Part shown: positions 16,584 to 28,433 of the stretch, one piece after another
How the letters are laid out: each line of letters begins with the position of its first letter
Position numbering within the stretch: the stretch's first letter is position 1
Source of the DNA: Sphingomonas oleivorans
Lineage (GTDB): Bacteria; Pseudomonadota; Alphaproteobacteria; Sphingomonadales; Sphingomonadaceae
Reading direction: 5' to 3'
DNA: 64,000 nt
Assembly: GCF_003050615.1 (NCBI RefSeq)
Contig: NZ_NWBU01000004.1
Location: 558,001-622,000, forward strand
Made by a program: the position numbers and the translations under genes
Notes under the pieces: generated by a model
The model's input: only the letters and a program-made list of their open reading frames with translations
What the model was told of the DNA's origin: nothing
The model's database searches: none

Positions 16584-18041
16584 TCAGAATTCGACCTGCG
16601 CGCGCATCGCCAGCGAGTCGAAGGAATAGCCGCGATCATTCGCCGGCCCGGTCGATCCCGGCTTCACCGTCGCCGCCCGCGGGCCGCCGTCGATCTCGCT
16701 ATGGGCATATTGCGCCATCAGCCGCACATAATCGATCGGGTTCCAGATCAGGCTCAGCTGATAGCCGGTCTGCCTGCCGCCATTCACATAGTCCGGCGCG
16801 ACGATGAGCGGGCCCGTGGCCACCCGGTCCTTCAGGTTCAGATAGTCGATCCGGCCATTGATCTGGATCGCGCCGATGCCCCCCTTGTCGAAGGGTTTCA
16901 GCACCTTGGCACGCTCCCAGCGCCCGCCCTTATAGCCCCGGCTCTCACCCGTCAGAAAGAATCCGATCTCGCCATAGGCGGTCTCGAACGAGGGATTGCC
17001 GGCATAGAAGGTCGCCCCCGCCACGCCATTGTTCGGGCCGAACAGCGCGCCCGGGCGATGGCCGTCCACCCACAGCTTCTGCGCCTCGCCAGCGAAATGG
17101 AAGGGCCCGTGAATCGCGGCCAGCTCGATCCCCACCACATCGTCGCCCTTGGCTGCGATCGCGCCCGTATCGACGAAGCGCTGATCGGTGAGCTGGGTGA
17201 AGGGGCGCGAGCGATATCGCGCATTCTGCGCATCCTTCGGGTTCACGCGATGCTGGAAATTGGCGCCGAGATGCAGCCGCGTATCGCCGAGCGCCGGAGA
17301 CCATGTGCCGCGCACGCTCGCCTGCCAGCCGGTCCGCGCCTGACCGTCATCGTCAATCTCCTGGCTGAACAGGCCGGCAGTCAGCGTATAGCGGTCCTTC
17401 GGATCGACCAGCCCGACGGAGACGCCCAGCCGGCGATTATAGTTGAACGCATCGGTCACCGCCGCGCGTTCCAGCACGGAGCCGACCCGCGAGCTGGTCA
17501 TGCTCTCCAGGCTCGAAAGCGGGAAGAAATTGCCGACCGTCACCAGGAGCGGGCTGCCGTCCGGCTGATAGGTCAGCACGACATCCTCATAGCCGACCGA
17601 GCCCTGCGCGAAGTTGAACTCCGCCTTGTAGCCGAAGCCGCCCGGCACCGTTCCTTCCGCACCGAAGACGAAGCGCCGGCCACGCGTATTCCAGCCGAGA
17701 TTATTGTAATTGAGGCCCCCCACCGTGCCGGCGCGCGTCGCGCCGGGCGTGTCGACATAACCCGCGTCGAACTGGGCAAAGCCCCTCACCCTGAACTTGA
17801 AGCCGCCCTCGCCGGAAAATTCCGGCGCGCCCTTCCAGCTTGGCGTAACGACCGTCATCTGCTTCTTGAGCGCGTCGAGCTGCGCCTGGAGCGCCTCCAT
17901 CTGCGCCTGCAATGCGGCGATCCGTGCTTCGCTCCCCTCCGCCCCCGTCGCGGCGGCGGGCTGCGGCGCCTGTGCAAAGACGGGCGCGGTCAGCAGCGCC
18001 GTGGCGGCGGCCGGCGCCGCGAGCAATTTCCCGATCGTCAT
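16584..18041 (-). CDS. OprO/OprP-type (phosphate-selective-like) outer membrane porin
   Basis: A 485-residue outer-membrane protein. The signal peptide ends at TAPVFAQA (about residue 24). A coiled-coil of heptads (EARIAALQAQMEALQAQLDALKKQM, about 38-62) would form the trimeric periplasmic part. The barrel starts at FKFRVRGFAQFDAGYV and ends with a C-terminal aromatic residue (RAQVEF), the signal for outer-membrane insertion. WNPIDYVRLMAQYAHSEID is typical for the family. OprP takes up phosphate and OprO pyrophosphate; the ligand here is not proved. A Pho-box-like repeat lies about 65-95 bases upstream of the start. No good ribosome site is seen at the ATG. Confidence 0.85.
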   Translation of the reverse strand: MTIGKLLAAPAAATALLTAPVFAQAPQPAAATGAEGSEARIAALQAQMEALQAQLDALKKQMTVVTPSWKGAPEFSGEGGFKFRVRGFAQFDAGYVDTPGATRAGTVGGLNYNNLGWNTRGRRFVFGAEGTVPGGFGYKAEFNFAQGSVGYEDVVLTYQPDGSPLLVTVGNFFPLSSLESMTSSRVGSVLERAAVTDAFNYNRRLGVSVGLVDPKDRYTLTAGLFSQEIDDDGQARTGWQASVRGTWSPALGDTRLHLGANFQHRVNPKDAQNARYRSRPFTQLTDQRFVDTGAIAAKGDDVVGIELAAIHGPFHFAGEAQKLWVDGHRPGALFGPNNGVAGATFYAGNPSFETAYGEIGFFLTGESRGYKGGRWERAKVLKPFDKGGIGAIQINGRIDYLNLKDRVATGPLIVAPDYVNGGRQTGYQLSLIWNPIDYVRLMAQYAHSEIDGGPRAATVKPGSTGPANDRGYSFDSLAMRAQVEF

Positions 18042-18105
18042 AATGGTTACTAAAGCCTGGTCCCGATATTCCGGCCCCGCACTAGGCCCGCTCGATGATC
18101 TCGTT

Positions 18106-18134
18106 GTGACGGCTTCGTTTCGTTTTGATGACAG
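18106..18134 (-). promoter_or_regulatory. Pho-box-like repeat upstream of the porin gene
   Basis: On the minus strand, CTGTCAT (18134-18128) and CCGTCAC (18112-18106) lie exactly 22 bases apart, that is two 11-base steps. PhoB boxes are CTGTCAT-type 7-mers repeated every 11 bases. The middle unit (ACGAAAC) is degenerate. The site is correctly oriented upstream of a porin of the phosphate-selective family, so PhoB control is reasonable but unproved. Confidence 0.35.
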
Positions 18135-18952
18135 TCATCAATTCGTCAAAAAGTCCCCCGGAAGCCACGGACGGGCCTCCGGGGGCATAAGTAACCCATG
18201 AAGCTGGGGGCTGCTCCAGGGTATGCGGATAAAGGAGAAGACGAGCGCACGGAGCCGATGCCGCAGCCGGCACGAGCGCCAGCCCCGCGACAAACGGAAC
18301 GGCCGCACCCGCCTTCTGGAAGCGCATTGACGACCACTGCTCCTTTCCCCGAAGGACGACGGCAGCCGCCCCGCTTCGGCCTCGCGGGACAGCCGGGCCG
18401 ATGGTGCGGATGGATGGTGACATTGGCGTTACGCTTCGATGGCGGAGGCGCCTCGCCCCGGAGGCGCTTTTGCGGATACGCAGGCAACCGCCCTGCCCCG
18501 CCGCCGCCCGCACAGGCGCGCCTTTCCGGCGGCCTTGGCCGTCCCCGCCCATCCGCCGATTCATCTCCGAGAATTCGGCCTCCAGCCGGGCGCATATCGC
18601 GTCCTCCTCCTCGCACTCCGGCTCGATGATAGTCGGACACCGCCCGCTCGCTGCCGCCCGCTCTATTTTCGCGATCCGCTTTTCCGTCAGCATGTGCCTC
18701 GAAGCGGCCGTCGCTTCCCCGCGTCCTGCCCTGGAACACCGGCGCCTCCACGCCCTCCACCGCACACGCATTAGGCCATCGCCTTCAGCGAACGCGCGGC
18801 GCGCGCCATGATGTCCGTTCCAGCGGAGAACAGGCGCGCGCTCATGCACAACATCCACTCCCGACCATCAACAAATCCATGCTCTTTTCCTCCCCCTCCC
18901 CCCCTGCTAGAGCGCGCGCGACTCTGGCAGTAAATATCAAGGGGAAGCCGAA
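18135..18952. other. long interval without a confident gene
   Basis: About 800 bases between the porin and aconitase genes. A minus-strand frame is open for 258 codons (18858-18082) and contains a plausible-looking stretch with many acidic residues (IIEPECEEEDAICARLEAEF) and a hydrophobic, alanine-rich stretch near its end. No recognisable domain, no good ribosome site and overlapping open frames on the other strand mean it cannot be called with confidence. A purine-rich AAGGGGAAG at about 18940 belongs to the aconitase ribosome site. Confidence 0.4.
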
Positions 18953-21637
<2,685 letters not shown>

Positions 21638-21660
21638 GCCGGAGGAGATCGACCGGCATG

Positions 21661-21699
21661 AAAAAGGCCCGGTCCGCACCATGCGGGCCGGGCCTTTTT
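21661..21699 (+). terminator. intrinsic terminator of acnA
   Basis: AAAAAGGCCCGG (21661-21672) pairs perfectly with CCGGGCCTTTTT (21688-21699) around a 15-base loop, followed at once by TTATT. It is the clearest rho-independent terminator in the window. Its A-tract/T-tract symmetry could also stop transcription from the other side. Confidence 0.9.
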
Positions 21700-21759
21700 A
21701 TTGGATCAATCCGCCGAGCCGCACATCGCGAATGCAGCACATGACGCCCGTCCCCGCCT

Positions 21760-21822
21760 CGACAGGCGACAGGCGACAGGCGACAGGCGACAGGCGACAG
21801 GCGACAGGCGACAGGCGACAGG
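21760..21822. repeat. heptamer tandem repeat, nine copies of CGACAGG
   Basis: Nine perfect consecutive copies of the 7-base unit CGACAGG (63 bases) lie between the acnA terminator and galE. A 7-base unit without spacers is a microsatellite-type array that can vary by slippage, not a CRISPR. It lies outside genes, about 165 bases before the galE start. Confidence 0.95.
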
Positions 21823-21984
21823 GGTCGTCGCATGCTCGGCAGTAAATCGATATTGTATTGCAATAATATTGGCGTATCCATTCTCACTCTGGGCGATCAA
21901 TTCTGGTCAAGGCGAGATCTCCCGTTTCCTCCACGCGGCAGCGTGGCGACGGCGGCGGGGATCGCACATCGAAACGGGGCATGA

Positions 21985-22986
21985 ATGAAGAACATCTTCC
22001 CAGTTCTGGTAACGGGCGGCGCCGGTTATATCGGCAGCCATGCGGTCCTCGCCTTGCTCGACGCGGGCTGGCCTGTCGTCGTCGTCGACAATCTCGTGAC
22101 CGGCTTCAAGAACGCCGTCCCGGATGAAGCCATCTTCGTCGAGGGCGATATTGGCGATGTCGCCCTGATGAAGGAGGTGCTGACCTCGCACAAGATCGGC
22201 GCGATCATGCATTTCGCGGGCTCCGTGGTGGTCCCCGAATCCGTCGAGAACCCCCTTAAATATTATCGCAACAACACCGCCAACAGCCGCAACCTCATCG
22301 AAGCGGCGGTGGAGAGCGGCGTCAAACATTTCATCTTCTCGTCCACCGCCGCCACCTATGGCATTCCCGAGGAAATGCCGATCCGCGAGAACAGCCCGAC
22401 CCAACCGATCAATCCTTATGGCCGATCGAAGTTGATGACGGAGGCGATGCTCGCCGATGTCGCAGCCTGCGGCGCGCTCAACTATTGCATCCTGCGCTAT
22501 TTCAACGTTGCGGGCGCCGATCCGGCGGGGCGCGCGGGCCAATCGACGGCAGGCGCCACCCATTTGATCAAGGTCGCGGTGGAAGCGGCGACCGGCAAGC
22601 GGCCCGATGTCGCCGTGTTCGGCACCGACTATGCGACCGCCGATGGAACGGGCGTGCGCGACTATATTCACGTCACCGATCTCGCCGACGCCCATGTCCA
22701 CGCGCTCAACGCGCTGGTGGAGGATCCTGAGGCGAGCCATATATTGAATTGCGGCTATGGCCGCGGCTTTTCGGTTCTCGAGGTGCTGAACGCCGTGGAC
22801 CGGGTGACGAACATGCAGATCCAGCGCCGCTTCGCCCCGCGCCGGCCGGGTGATCCCGATGCGCTCGTGGCCGACAACGGCGCCATTCTCAACCGGCTGG
22901 AGTGGCGCCCGCGCCTGGATGACCTCGACACGATCGTCCAGCACGCGCTCGCCTGGGAAAGGCATTTGGCCGAACGGCGCGCATAG
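21985..22986 (+). CDS. galE: UDP-glucose 4-epimerase
   Basis: A 333-residue extended SDR. The NAD-binding motif TGGAGYIGSHAVLAL is at about residues 10-24, SSTAATYG at about 115-122, and the catalytic Tyr145 and Lys149 are in PYGRSK. The family sequences LRYFNVAGADPAGRAGQ and GTGVRDYIHVTDLADAHV are intact, and the length is that of GalE. It interconverts UDP-glucose and UDP-galactose and can supply galactose units for the polysaccharide locus at 46-64 kb. A (CGACAGG)9 array and an AT-rich stretch (CAATAATATT) lie upstream. Confidence 0.95.
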   Translation: MKNIFPVLVTGGAGYIGSHAVLALLDAGWPVVVVDNLVTGFKNAVPDEAIFVEGDIGDVALMKEVLTSHKIGAIMHFAGSVVVPESVENPLKYYRNNTANSRNLIEAAVESGVKHFIFSSTAATYGIPEEMPIRENSPTQPINPYGRSKLMTEAMLADVAACGALNYCILRYFNVAGADPAGRAGQSTAGATHLIKVAVEAATGKRPDVAVFGTDYATADGTGVRDYIHVTDLADAHVHALNALVEDPEASHILNCGYGRGFSVLEVLNAVDRVTNMQIQRRFAPRRPGDPDALVADNGAILNRLEWRPRLDDLDTIVQHALAWERHLAERRA

Positions 22987-23193
22987 CGGCCGGTTACGGC
23001 ACGAGCCCTCCTTCCTCCTTCTGTTCCTCCGACCTGCCGGAATTCACCGCTCCCGCCTCCGATGGCGGCAGGAGCGGCACGGCCGGTCGTGGGCGGAAGC
23101 GAGCCGGGGGTGTTCATGCCGGAACAGTCGGGATAAGCATGCGCCCCATTGCTGCGGTGCGGCATGTCTCGTGGGTCCATCTGAGGATGTTGA

Positions 23194-24690
23194 ATGACGG
23201 AACAGGCCGTCTGCAACGATAATAGCCGATCAAATCTGAATCGCTGGTGGCGCAGCCAGGCGATCGCTTCGGTCGATCATATCTCGGTGATCGAAAGGGT
23301 CGAGCAGGAGGCCGTCTGGTCCCCCCGCTATCTTTTCATGACGCTGATCTCGGCAGGCATCGCCCTTCTGGGGCTGCTGCTGTCCTCGCCTGCGGTGGTG
23401 ATCGGCGCGATGCTCATCTCGCCGCTGATCGGGCCCATCGTCGGCCTGGGATTTTCGCTGGCCCTGTTCGACTTCAAGGAGCTTCGCCGATCCATTCTCG
23501 CTTTGGCGCTGGGAGTGCTGATCGCAGTGCTGTTCACCGCGGCCATCTCGCTCCTGTCCCCGTTGCAGACGGTCACCGCCGAAATAGCGGCGCGGACGCG
23601 GCCCAATCTGTTCGATCTGCTCGTCGCCCTGCTCTCCGCGCTTGCCGGTGCCTATGCGATGATCCGCGGCCAGAGCGGCACGATCGTGGGCGTTGCCATT
23701 GCGACCGCCCTCATGCCGCCGCTCGCCGTCGTCGGCTTCGGCCTGGCGACCTGGAACTGGCCGGTATTCTCCGGAGCGATCCTCCTGTTCGTGACAAACT
23801 TCGTCACCATCACGCTGACCGTGATGGCGGTGGCCCGCTTCTACGGTTTCGGAGGCCATCTCACGGCGGGGCAGACTCGATTGCAGGGCATATTGCTCAC
23901 GATCATCCTGGTCGGGCTCGCTTTCCCCCTGGCGCTCGCGCTCCGACAGATCGGTTGGGAATCCGTCGCCTCCCGCCAGATCCGGGATGCCGCGCTTTCG
24001 CCCTTTTCGAACCAGGCGCGGATCAGCCAGATCGATGTCGATTATGATCGCGATCCCATACAGGTCCGCGCCATCATATTGACGCGGCAGTTCAGGCCCG
24101 ACGCCGAACGGCTCGTCCATGAGCGGCTGCGCAATACGCTCAGCCGCCCCGCCGAAGTGCATATCGATCAGGTGCGGATCGGATCGGAAAACAGCGATTC
24201 CGCCCAGGTGGCGGCAGCCGGGCGCCCCGGAGACAACAGCCGCGATCTCGGCGCCACCCTCTCCGCGCTGATGGAAAGACTGACGCTCGCCGCCGATGCC
24301 GGGGAAGGCGCCGTCACGATCGATCGGGAACGGCGCCACGCCGTCGTCAACGCCCGGTCGCTCGCCGGGGCAAATATGAGCACCTATCGGGAGATGGAAC
24401 AGCGGATCGGCAGGGATATGGATGGCTGGTCGATCACGCTTGTCCCGCCGCCGGCTCCCCTTCCCGTCATCGGCTTCAACGGGGAAGTGCCCGATCCCGC
24501 CGCGCTGGATGCGGCGACATGGGCCGGGCAGCGCCTGCGCCTGCCGATCGGCGTGTCGGGCACGGCGGCGCGCGCGGATGAGATCGTTTCCGCGCTAGAG
24601 AAATCCGGTGTCGCCGCGCGCAAGGTCGGCTCGAAGGGCGATGCAAATGGCTCCGTGCGCCTGTCCTGGGCACCACTCGGGAACGAATGA
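23194..24690 (+). CDS. DUF389 family membrane protein
   Basis: A 498-residue protein. After about 40 residues it has about six membrane segments with the DUF389 signatures GIALLGLLLSSPAVVIGAML, ISPLIGPIVGLGFSL and IVGVAIATALMPPLAVVGFG (residues 50-240). The last half (about 265-498) is a soluble region with two similar acidic/basic domains, unusual in length compared with the shortest family members. The function of the family is not known; a transport or sensing role is a guess. It stands alone between galE and a small minus-strand gene. Confidence 0.85.
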   Translation: MTEQAVCNDNSRSNLNRWWRSQAIASVDHISVIERVEQEAVWSPRYLFMTLISAGIALLGLLLSSPAVVIGAMLISPLIGPIVGLGFSLALFDFKELRRSILALALGVLIAVLFTAAISLLSPLQTVTAEIAARTRPNLFDLLVALLSALAGAYAMIRGQSGTIVGVAIATALMPPLAVVGFGLATWNWPVFSGAILLFVTNFVTITLTVMAVARFYGFGGHLTAGQTRLQGILLTIILVGLAFPLALALRQIGWESVASRQIRDAALSPFSNQARISQIDVDYDRDPIQVRAIILTRQFRPDAERLVHERLRNTLSRPAEVHIDQVRIGSENSDSAQVAAAGRPGDNSRDLGATLSALMERLTLAADAGEGAVTIDRERRHAVVNARSLAGANMSTYREMEQRIGRDMDGWSITLVPPPAPLPVIGFNGEVPDPAALDAATWAGQRLRLPIGVSGTAARADEIVSALEKSGVAARKVGSKGDANGSVRLSWAPLGNE

Positions 24691-24741
24691 ACGAGGAGGT
24701 CCCGTCCGTCAAAAAGCCGGACAGGTGGGCGACGGAGCGAT

Positions 24742-24978
24742 CTACGCGATCTTAAGTAGCAGCATGCCGATCATGTCAGCATCGCCATTGTCGGAAGCGC
24801 GTGCGGTCACGATCTTATAGCCGTCGCCATTGGCCCTGCGCACCAGATCCACGACCTTCTGGAAGGCTGCCAGTGCCTCGTCGCTTCCGTCGACCGGGGT
24901 CAAGGTGAGCTTCTTCTGATCCATTTCCGCGCGATGCTCGGTCGAGCTGAGCCTGATCGCGTAGAGTATGTCGTTCAT
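24742..24978 (-). CDS. small hypothetical protein
   Basis: A 78-residue soluble protein, MNDILYAIRLSSTEHRAEM at the start and DADMIGMLLLKIA at the end, without signal or membrane segment and with alternating charged and hydrophobic residues as in a small alpha/beta domain. The ATG at 24978 is preceded by CAGGA; the frame is open to 25017. No family recognised. It is convergent with the DUF389 gene. Confidence 0.5.
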   Translation of the reverse strand: MNDILYAIRLSSTEHRAEMDQKKLTLTPVDGSDEALAAFQKVVDLVRRANGDGYKIVTARASDNGDADMIGMLLLKIA

Positions 24979-25152
24979 TCCTGAATCTTTCCGCCCAGAA
25001 GAGCCCGTGCCTTTCACTTAGCCTCGCTGAAGACAAGCGAAGGACGACTGGGTGTGTCTTGCCAGCGATCAGATGATCGCCGCGCTTCAGCAACTCAGGT
25101 CGCGGCCGCCCGCACCAGCCCGGGCCCGGCATTGCTGCCTGGGCTGATCGGT

Positions 25153-25797
25153 TCAGGCAGTGGCATAGCCTCCTGCCCTCGCCTCGGCACGCAGACCGCC
25201 GTCAAGTTCCCGGAGGAATTCGACATGCGTCATCGGCCGCGAGAACATCGGGAAATTCTTCTCGACCGCCAGCTTCTGCTCCTCCGCGCTCACGGTCGCG
25301 GTGCAGTCGGTCAGCGTCACGACATCATAGCCTTTTTCATAGGCGGTGCGCATGGTCGATTCGACGCAGCAATTGGTGAGGAAGCCGGCGAGCGCCACCG
25401 TCTCGATATTCCGCTGACGCAGCACGAAATCGAGATTGGTGCTGTAGAAGGCGCAAAGGCCGCGCTTGCCCTCGATGACGATGTCGCCTGCGCTGCGCGG
25501 CAACTGGTCGACGATTTCCGCGCCCCAGCTTCCCGCGCGGAAGGCGCTCGTATCGATCACGCCCTTCAGGATGCCATAGGGCTCGGCGCGGATCTCGGGA
25601 TAGCCGGCGGCGAAGGAGATCGGGACGAAGACGATATCCGCGCCCCGCGCCCGCGCCCCCTCTATGACGGCCCGGCTGTTGTCGAGCATGGCGGTGGTCG
25701 ACATCACATCCTTGACGGCATTATGGAGCGCGCCGCCCTCGCTGACGAAATCATTCTGATATTCGATGAGGACGATCGCGGTCTTCTTCGGGTCCAT
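25153..25797 (-). CDS. cysteine hydrolase, isochorismatase-like family (second copy)
   Basis: A 214-residue homologue of the protein at 3453-4052. The catalytic Asp16 (EYQNDF), Lys111 (EGKRGL) and Cys144 (TNCCVEST) have the same numbers. The two align without gaps over about 198 residues and share most conserved segments (PISFA.GYPEI, AEPYGIL, GSWGA, LTDCTA.S.EEQ). This copy has about 15 extra residues at the C-terminus. AGGGAG precedes the ATG. It is next to a HAD phosphatase on the same strand. The substrate is unknown. Confidence 0.9.
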   Translation of the reverse strand: MDPKKTAIVLIEYQNDFVSEGGALHNAVKDVMSTTAMLDNSRAVIEGARARGADIVFVPISFAAGYPEIRAEPYGILKGVIDTSAFRAGSWGAEIVDQLPRSAGDIVIEGKRGLCAFYSTNLDFVLRQRNIETVALAGFLTNCCVESTMRTAYEKGYDVVTLTDCTATVSAEEQKLAVEKNFPMFSRPMTHVEFLRELDGGLRAEARAGGYATA

Positions 25798-25850
25798 GGC
25801 TGAAACTCCCTAGATCCTGCGCGGGAAGATTGATGCGGCGCGGCGGCAGG

Positions 25851-26531
25851 TCATCGCCGCGAGGAGACCTCGTCGATATGTCGCAGCAAGTCGGCGGGAT
25901 CCTCATAGACGCGCAGCGCCCCGCTGCGTTCGAGCTCCTCCTGCCCATAGCCGCCCGAGAGCAGGCCCACGCCGAGCGCGCGACAGCGCCGTGCCGCCAG
26001 CATGTCCCAGATGCTGTCGCCGACGACGATGGCGGATTCGATCGGCACGCCGAGCCTGGCGGCAGCGGCGAGGAAAAGATCCGGGTCCGGCTTGGCATGG
26101 CGAACCTGGTCGCGCGTCACGACCACGGCCGTTTCGGGATCGACGCCCAGCGCGCGAAGATTCGGCGCCGCGGTCTCCATCCGGCCGCTGGTGGCGATCG
26201 CCCAGCGGATCTCCGATCGGGTGAGCGCCTCGATCAGGTCGCGCGCGCCGGGAAGCGGCCGCACGGTCGCGCTGCGGCGGGCATAGGCTTCGGCATGGAG
26301 CGCGCGCAGCCGCTCGATGCGAGCGGGATCGATCGCCCCGCCGGTCTCGCGCAGGAGCTGATCGGTGAACAGGCCGCCGCTCATGCCGATCTTGCGGTGG
26401 ATCCGCCAGACGGAAAGCTCGATTCCCTCCGCATCGAGCGCGTCCTGCCATGCCAATACATGCTGATAGACGCTGTCGACCAGCGTTCCGTCGAGATCGA
26501 ACAGGAAACTATTCTCGATCCATTCGATCAT
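25851..26531 (-). CDS. HAD superfamily phosphatase (phosphoglycolate-phosphatase-like)
   Basis: A 226-residue HAD hydrolase. Motif I is DLDGTLVDS with nucleophile Asp12 and Asp14. A four-helix cap follows (about residues 20-95). Motif II is IATSGR, motif III is around Lys in KPDPDLFL, and motif IV is VVGDSIWDM. The C1-type cap and the motifs suggest phosphoglycolate phosphatase or a sugar phosphatase; the substrate is open. GGGAG lies upstream of the ATG. It starts 53 bases upstream of the cysteine hydrolase and may be transcribed with it. Confidence 0.9.
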   Translation of the reverse strand: MIEWIENSFLFDLDGTLVDSVYQHVLAWQDALDAEGIELSVWRIHRKIGMSGGLFTDQLLRETGGAIDPARIERLRALHAEAYARRSATVRPLPGARDLIEALTRSEIRWAIATSGRMETAAPNLRALGVDPETAVVVTRDQVRHAKPDPDLFLAAAARLGVPIESAIVVGDSIWDMLAARRCRALGVGLLSGGYGQEELERSGALRVYEDPADLLRHIDEVSSRR

Positions 26532-26792
26532 CGTACGAAGCTCCCGGGAGGAAATATCCTGGGTCCTCCGCGCAATCCGACGCGAAGACCATGAAATGAA
26601 CGACCAGGAAATAGGAGAATCGAAATCCTGTCCAAGCTCGCCCGTAATCTAGCCCATCCGATCGGTGATGCAACCCGATCACCCGGCGCATGCGAGGGGA
26701 AGCTCCACCGAATTTAAGACGATCCGGCGCTCGACACTATCCTTCGACTATGATCAGGTGGCGTAATCTGCGTGACATGGAAATGGGGGCAA

Positions 26793-28097
26793 ATGTCGCG
26801 ATCCACGATCATCCTGGCCGCACTTGTTGCGGGGCTGCTGGCCGGAACAATCTTGTCCGCGGTGCAGATGCCGCTGACGGAGAATATAATCTCGATCGCC
26901 GAACCTGTCGGCAGATTGTGGCTCGGCGCGCTCAGGATGACGCTGGTGCCGCTGGTGTTCGCGCTGGTCGTCATGGGCATCGCATCCGCGGCGAGCACGG
27001 CCGCGACCGGCGGCCTTGCCGCACGCGCACTGGCGATCTTCGCCCTGCTGCTGGTCGTGGCAGCCTCGATCGCCGCGATCATGACACCGGCCCTCCTCGC
27101 GCTGTCGCCGCCGCCGGAACAGGCGATCGAGACGCTGCGCGCGGCCGGCCATGGCCGGGCCGAGGTCCCCGCCCTGCCGCCGCCTGCCGAATGGATCGTC
27201 GGCCTGATTCCCGACAATCCCGTCCGCGCGGCAGCGGACGGGGCGATGCTGCAGCTTGTCCTGTTCGCGCTCGTCTTCGGCTTCGCCGCCACGCGCATCC
27301 CGCAGGAGCGCAGGATAGCACTCGTCGAGCTTTTTCAGAGCGTAGCGGACACGATGATGGTGATCATCGGCTGGGTGCTGTGGATCGCGTCGATCGGCGT
27401 CTTCGCGCTCGCGCTCAGCGTCGGCGCGACAAGCGGGTTCGCGGCCGCGGGGGCGCTCGCCCATTATATCGCGATCGTCTCCGCCGTCTGCCTTGCCATC
27501 ATGATGCTGGCCTATCCGATCGCCCGCCTCGTCGGACGCGTTCCGCTCGGCAGGTTCGCCCGGGCGCTTGCCCCGGCGCAGGCGGTCGCCGCGAGCACCC
27601 AGTCGTCGCTCGCATCGCTTCCCGCCATGATCGAGGGTGCGGAGCGGGGGCTCGGCATTCCGGGCCGGGTGGCGGGGCTGGTGCTGCCGCTCGCAGTGTC
27701 GCTTTTCCGCATGACGAGCCCGGCCGGCAATCTCGCCGTCGCGATCTATCTCGCCCATCTTTACAATGTCCCTGTCGGCCCGATGCAGCTTGTGGCAGCG
27801 GTGCTGGTCGCGGCGATCGTCAGCCTGGCCGTGGTGGGCGTGGCGAGCCAGGTTTCCTTCTTCGCCGGTGCAGCCCCCGTCTGCATCGCCATCGGCGCGC
27901 CGATCGAGCCGCTCGCCCTTCTGATCGCGGTCGAATCCATCCCCGACATTTTCAGAACGGTGGGAAATGTATCGGCGGACCTTGCCGTCACGTCCGTCCT
28001 CGCACGTTCCGATGCCGAGACCATGGCGAAACATGGCCGCGCAGGAGCGCTGGACGAGGCGACACCGGCCGGCCCATCGCATCTATCGACCATGTGA
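26793..28097 (+). CDS. DAACS family dicarboxylate/amino acid:cation symporter, atypical
   Basis: A 434-residue membrane protein of the glutamate transporter (GltP/DctA) fold. Hairpin HP1 is STQSSLASLPAM, and helix 8 contains IPDIFRTVGNVSADLA, which keeps the Asp/Arg-Thr/Asn pattern of the substrate and sodium site. Helix 7, normally NMDGT, here reads FRMTSPAGN, so a key cation-binding motif is absent. It may transport acidic or other carboxylated substrates with altered coupling. The ATG at 26793 with GGGGG upstream is used; a GTG at 26772 would add seven residues. Function is inferred from fold only. Confidence 0.85.
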   Translation: MSRSTIILAALVAGLLAGTILSAVQMPLTENIISIAEPVGRLWLGALRMTLVPLVFALVVMGIASAASTAATGGLAARALAIFALLLVVAASIAAIMTPALLALSPPPEQAIETLRAAGHGRAEVPALPPPAEWIVGLIPDNPVRAAADGAMLQLVLFALVFGFAATRIPQERRIALVELFQSVADTMMVIIGWVLWIASIGVFALALSVGATSGFAAAGALAHYIAIVSAVCLAIMMLAYPIARLVGRVPLGRFARALAPAQAVAASTQSSLASLPAMIEGAERGLGIPGRVAGLVLPLAVSLFRMTSPAGNLAVAIYLAHLYNVPVGPMQLVAAVLVAAIVSLAVVGVASQVSFFAGAAPVCIAIGAPIEPLALLIAVESIPDIFRTVGNVSADLAVTSVLARSDAETMAKHGRAGALDEATPAGPSHLSTM

Positions 28098-28166
28098 ACG
28101 AAGGCGAGATTGACGTTTCCGGCCGGCCACGGAAGCAAATGGACGCTCAACGAACAGGGAGGTTCA

Positions 28167-28361
28167 ATGAGCGGTTTCGATCCGACGGACTGGATTCGCG
28201 AAGCAGAGGCGAATGGCGCGGAGCTCACACTGGCGGAAGATGGCAATCTTGCCATCGACTTTGCGGAAGAGGCAGATCCCGCGCCTTTGATGTCGCAGAT
28301 CACCGGCTGGCCCGGCCGGCGACAGCTCATCCAGCAGGCGATAGAGGCCCGGCAGGATTAA
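28167..28361 (+). CDS. small acidic hypothetical protein
   Basis: A 64-residue, strongly acidic, soluble protein beginning MSGFDPTDWIREAEANGAEL and ending RQLIQQAIEARQD. A very good ribosome site, GGGAGG, lies 5 bases before the ATG, which supports it as a real gene although no family is recognised. It lies between the DAACS symporter and a metallophosphatase on the same strand and may be translated from the same transcript. Confidence 0.6.
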   Translation: MSGFDPTDWIREAEANGAELTLAEDGNLAIDFAEEADPAPLMSQITGWPGRRQLIQQAIEARQD

Positions 28362-28433
28362 GGTCCCGCGGCAGGCGAAAGGCCGGCTCGCAATCGGTTT
28401 ACACGCATCAGACCTTGCCGCTATTCTCACGCG

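Noticed and set aside
21760-21822. Possible CRISPR array at the heptamer repeat
   Set aside because: The units are 7 bases long with no spacers between them, which is a microsatellite and not a CRISPR.
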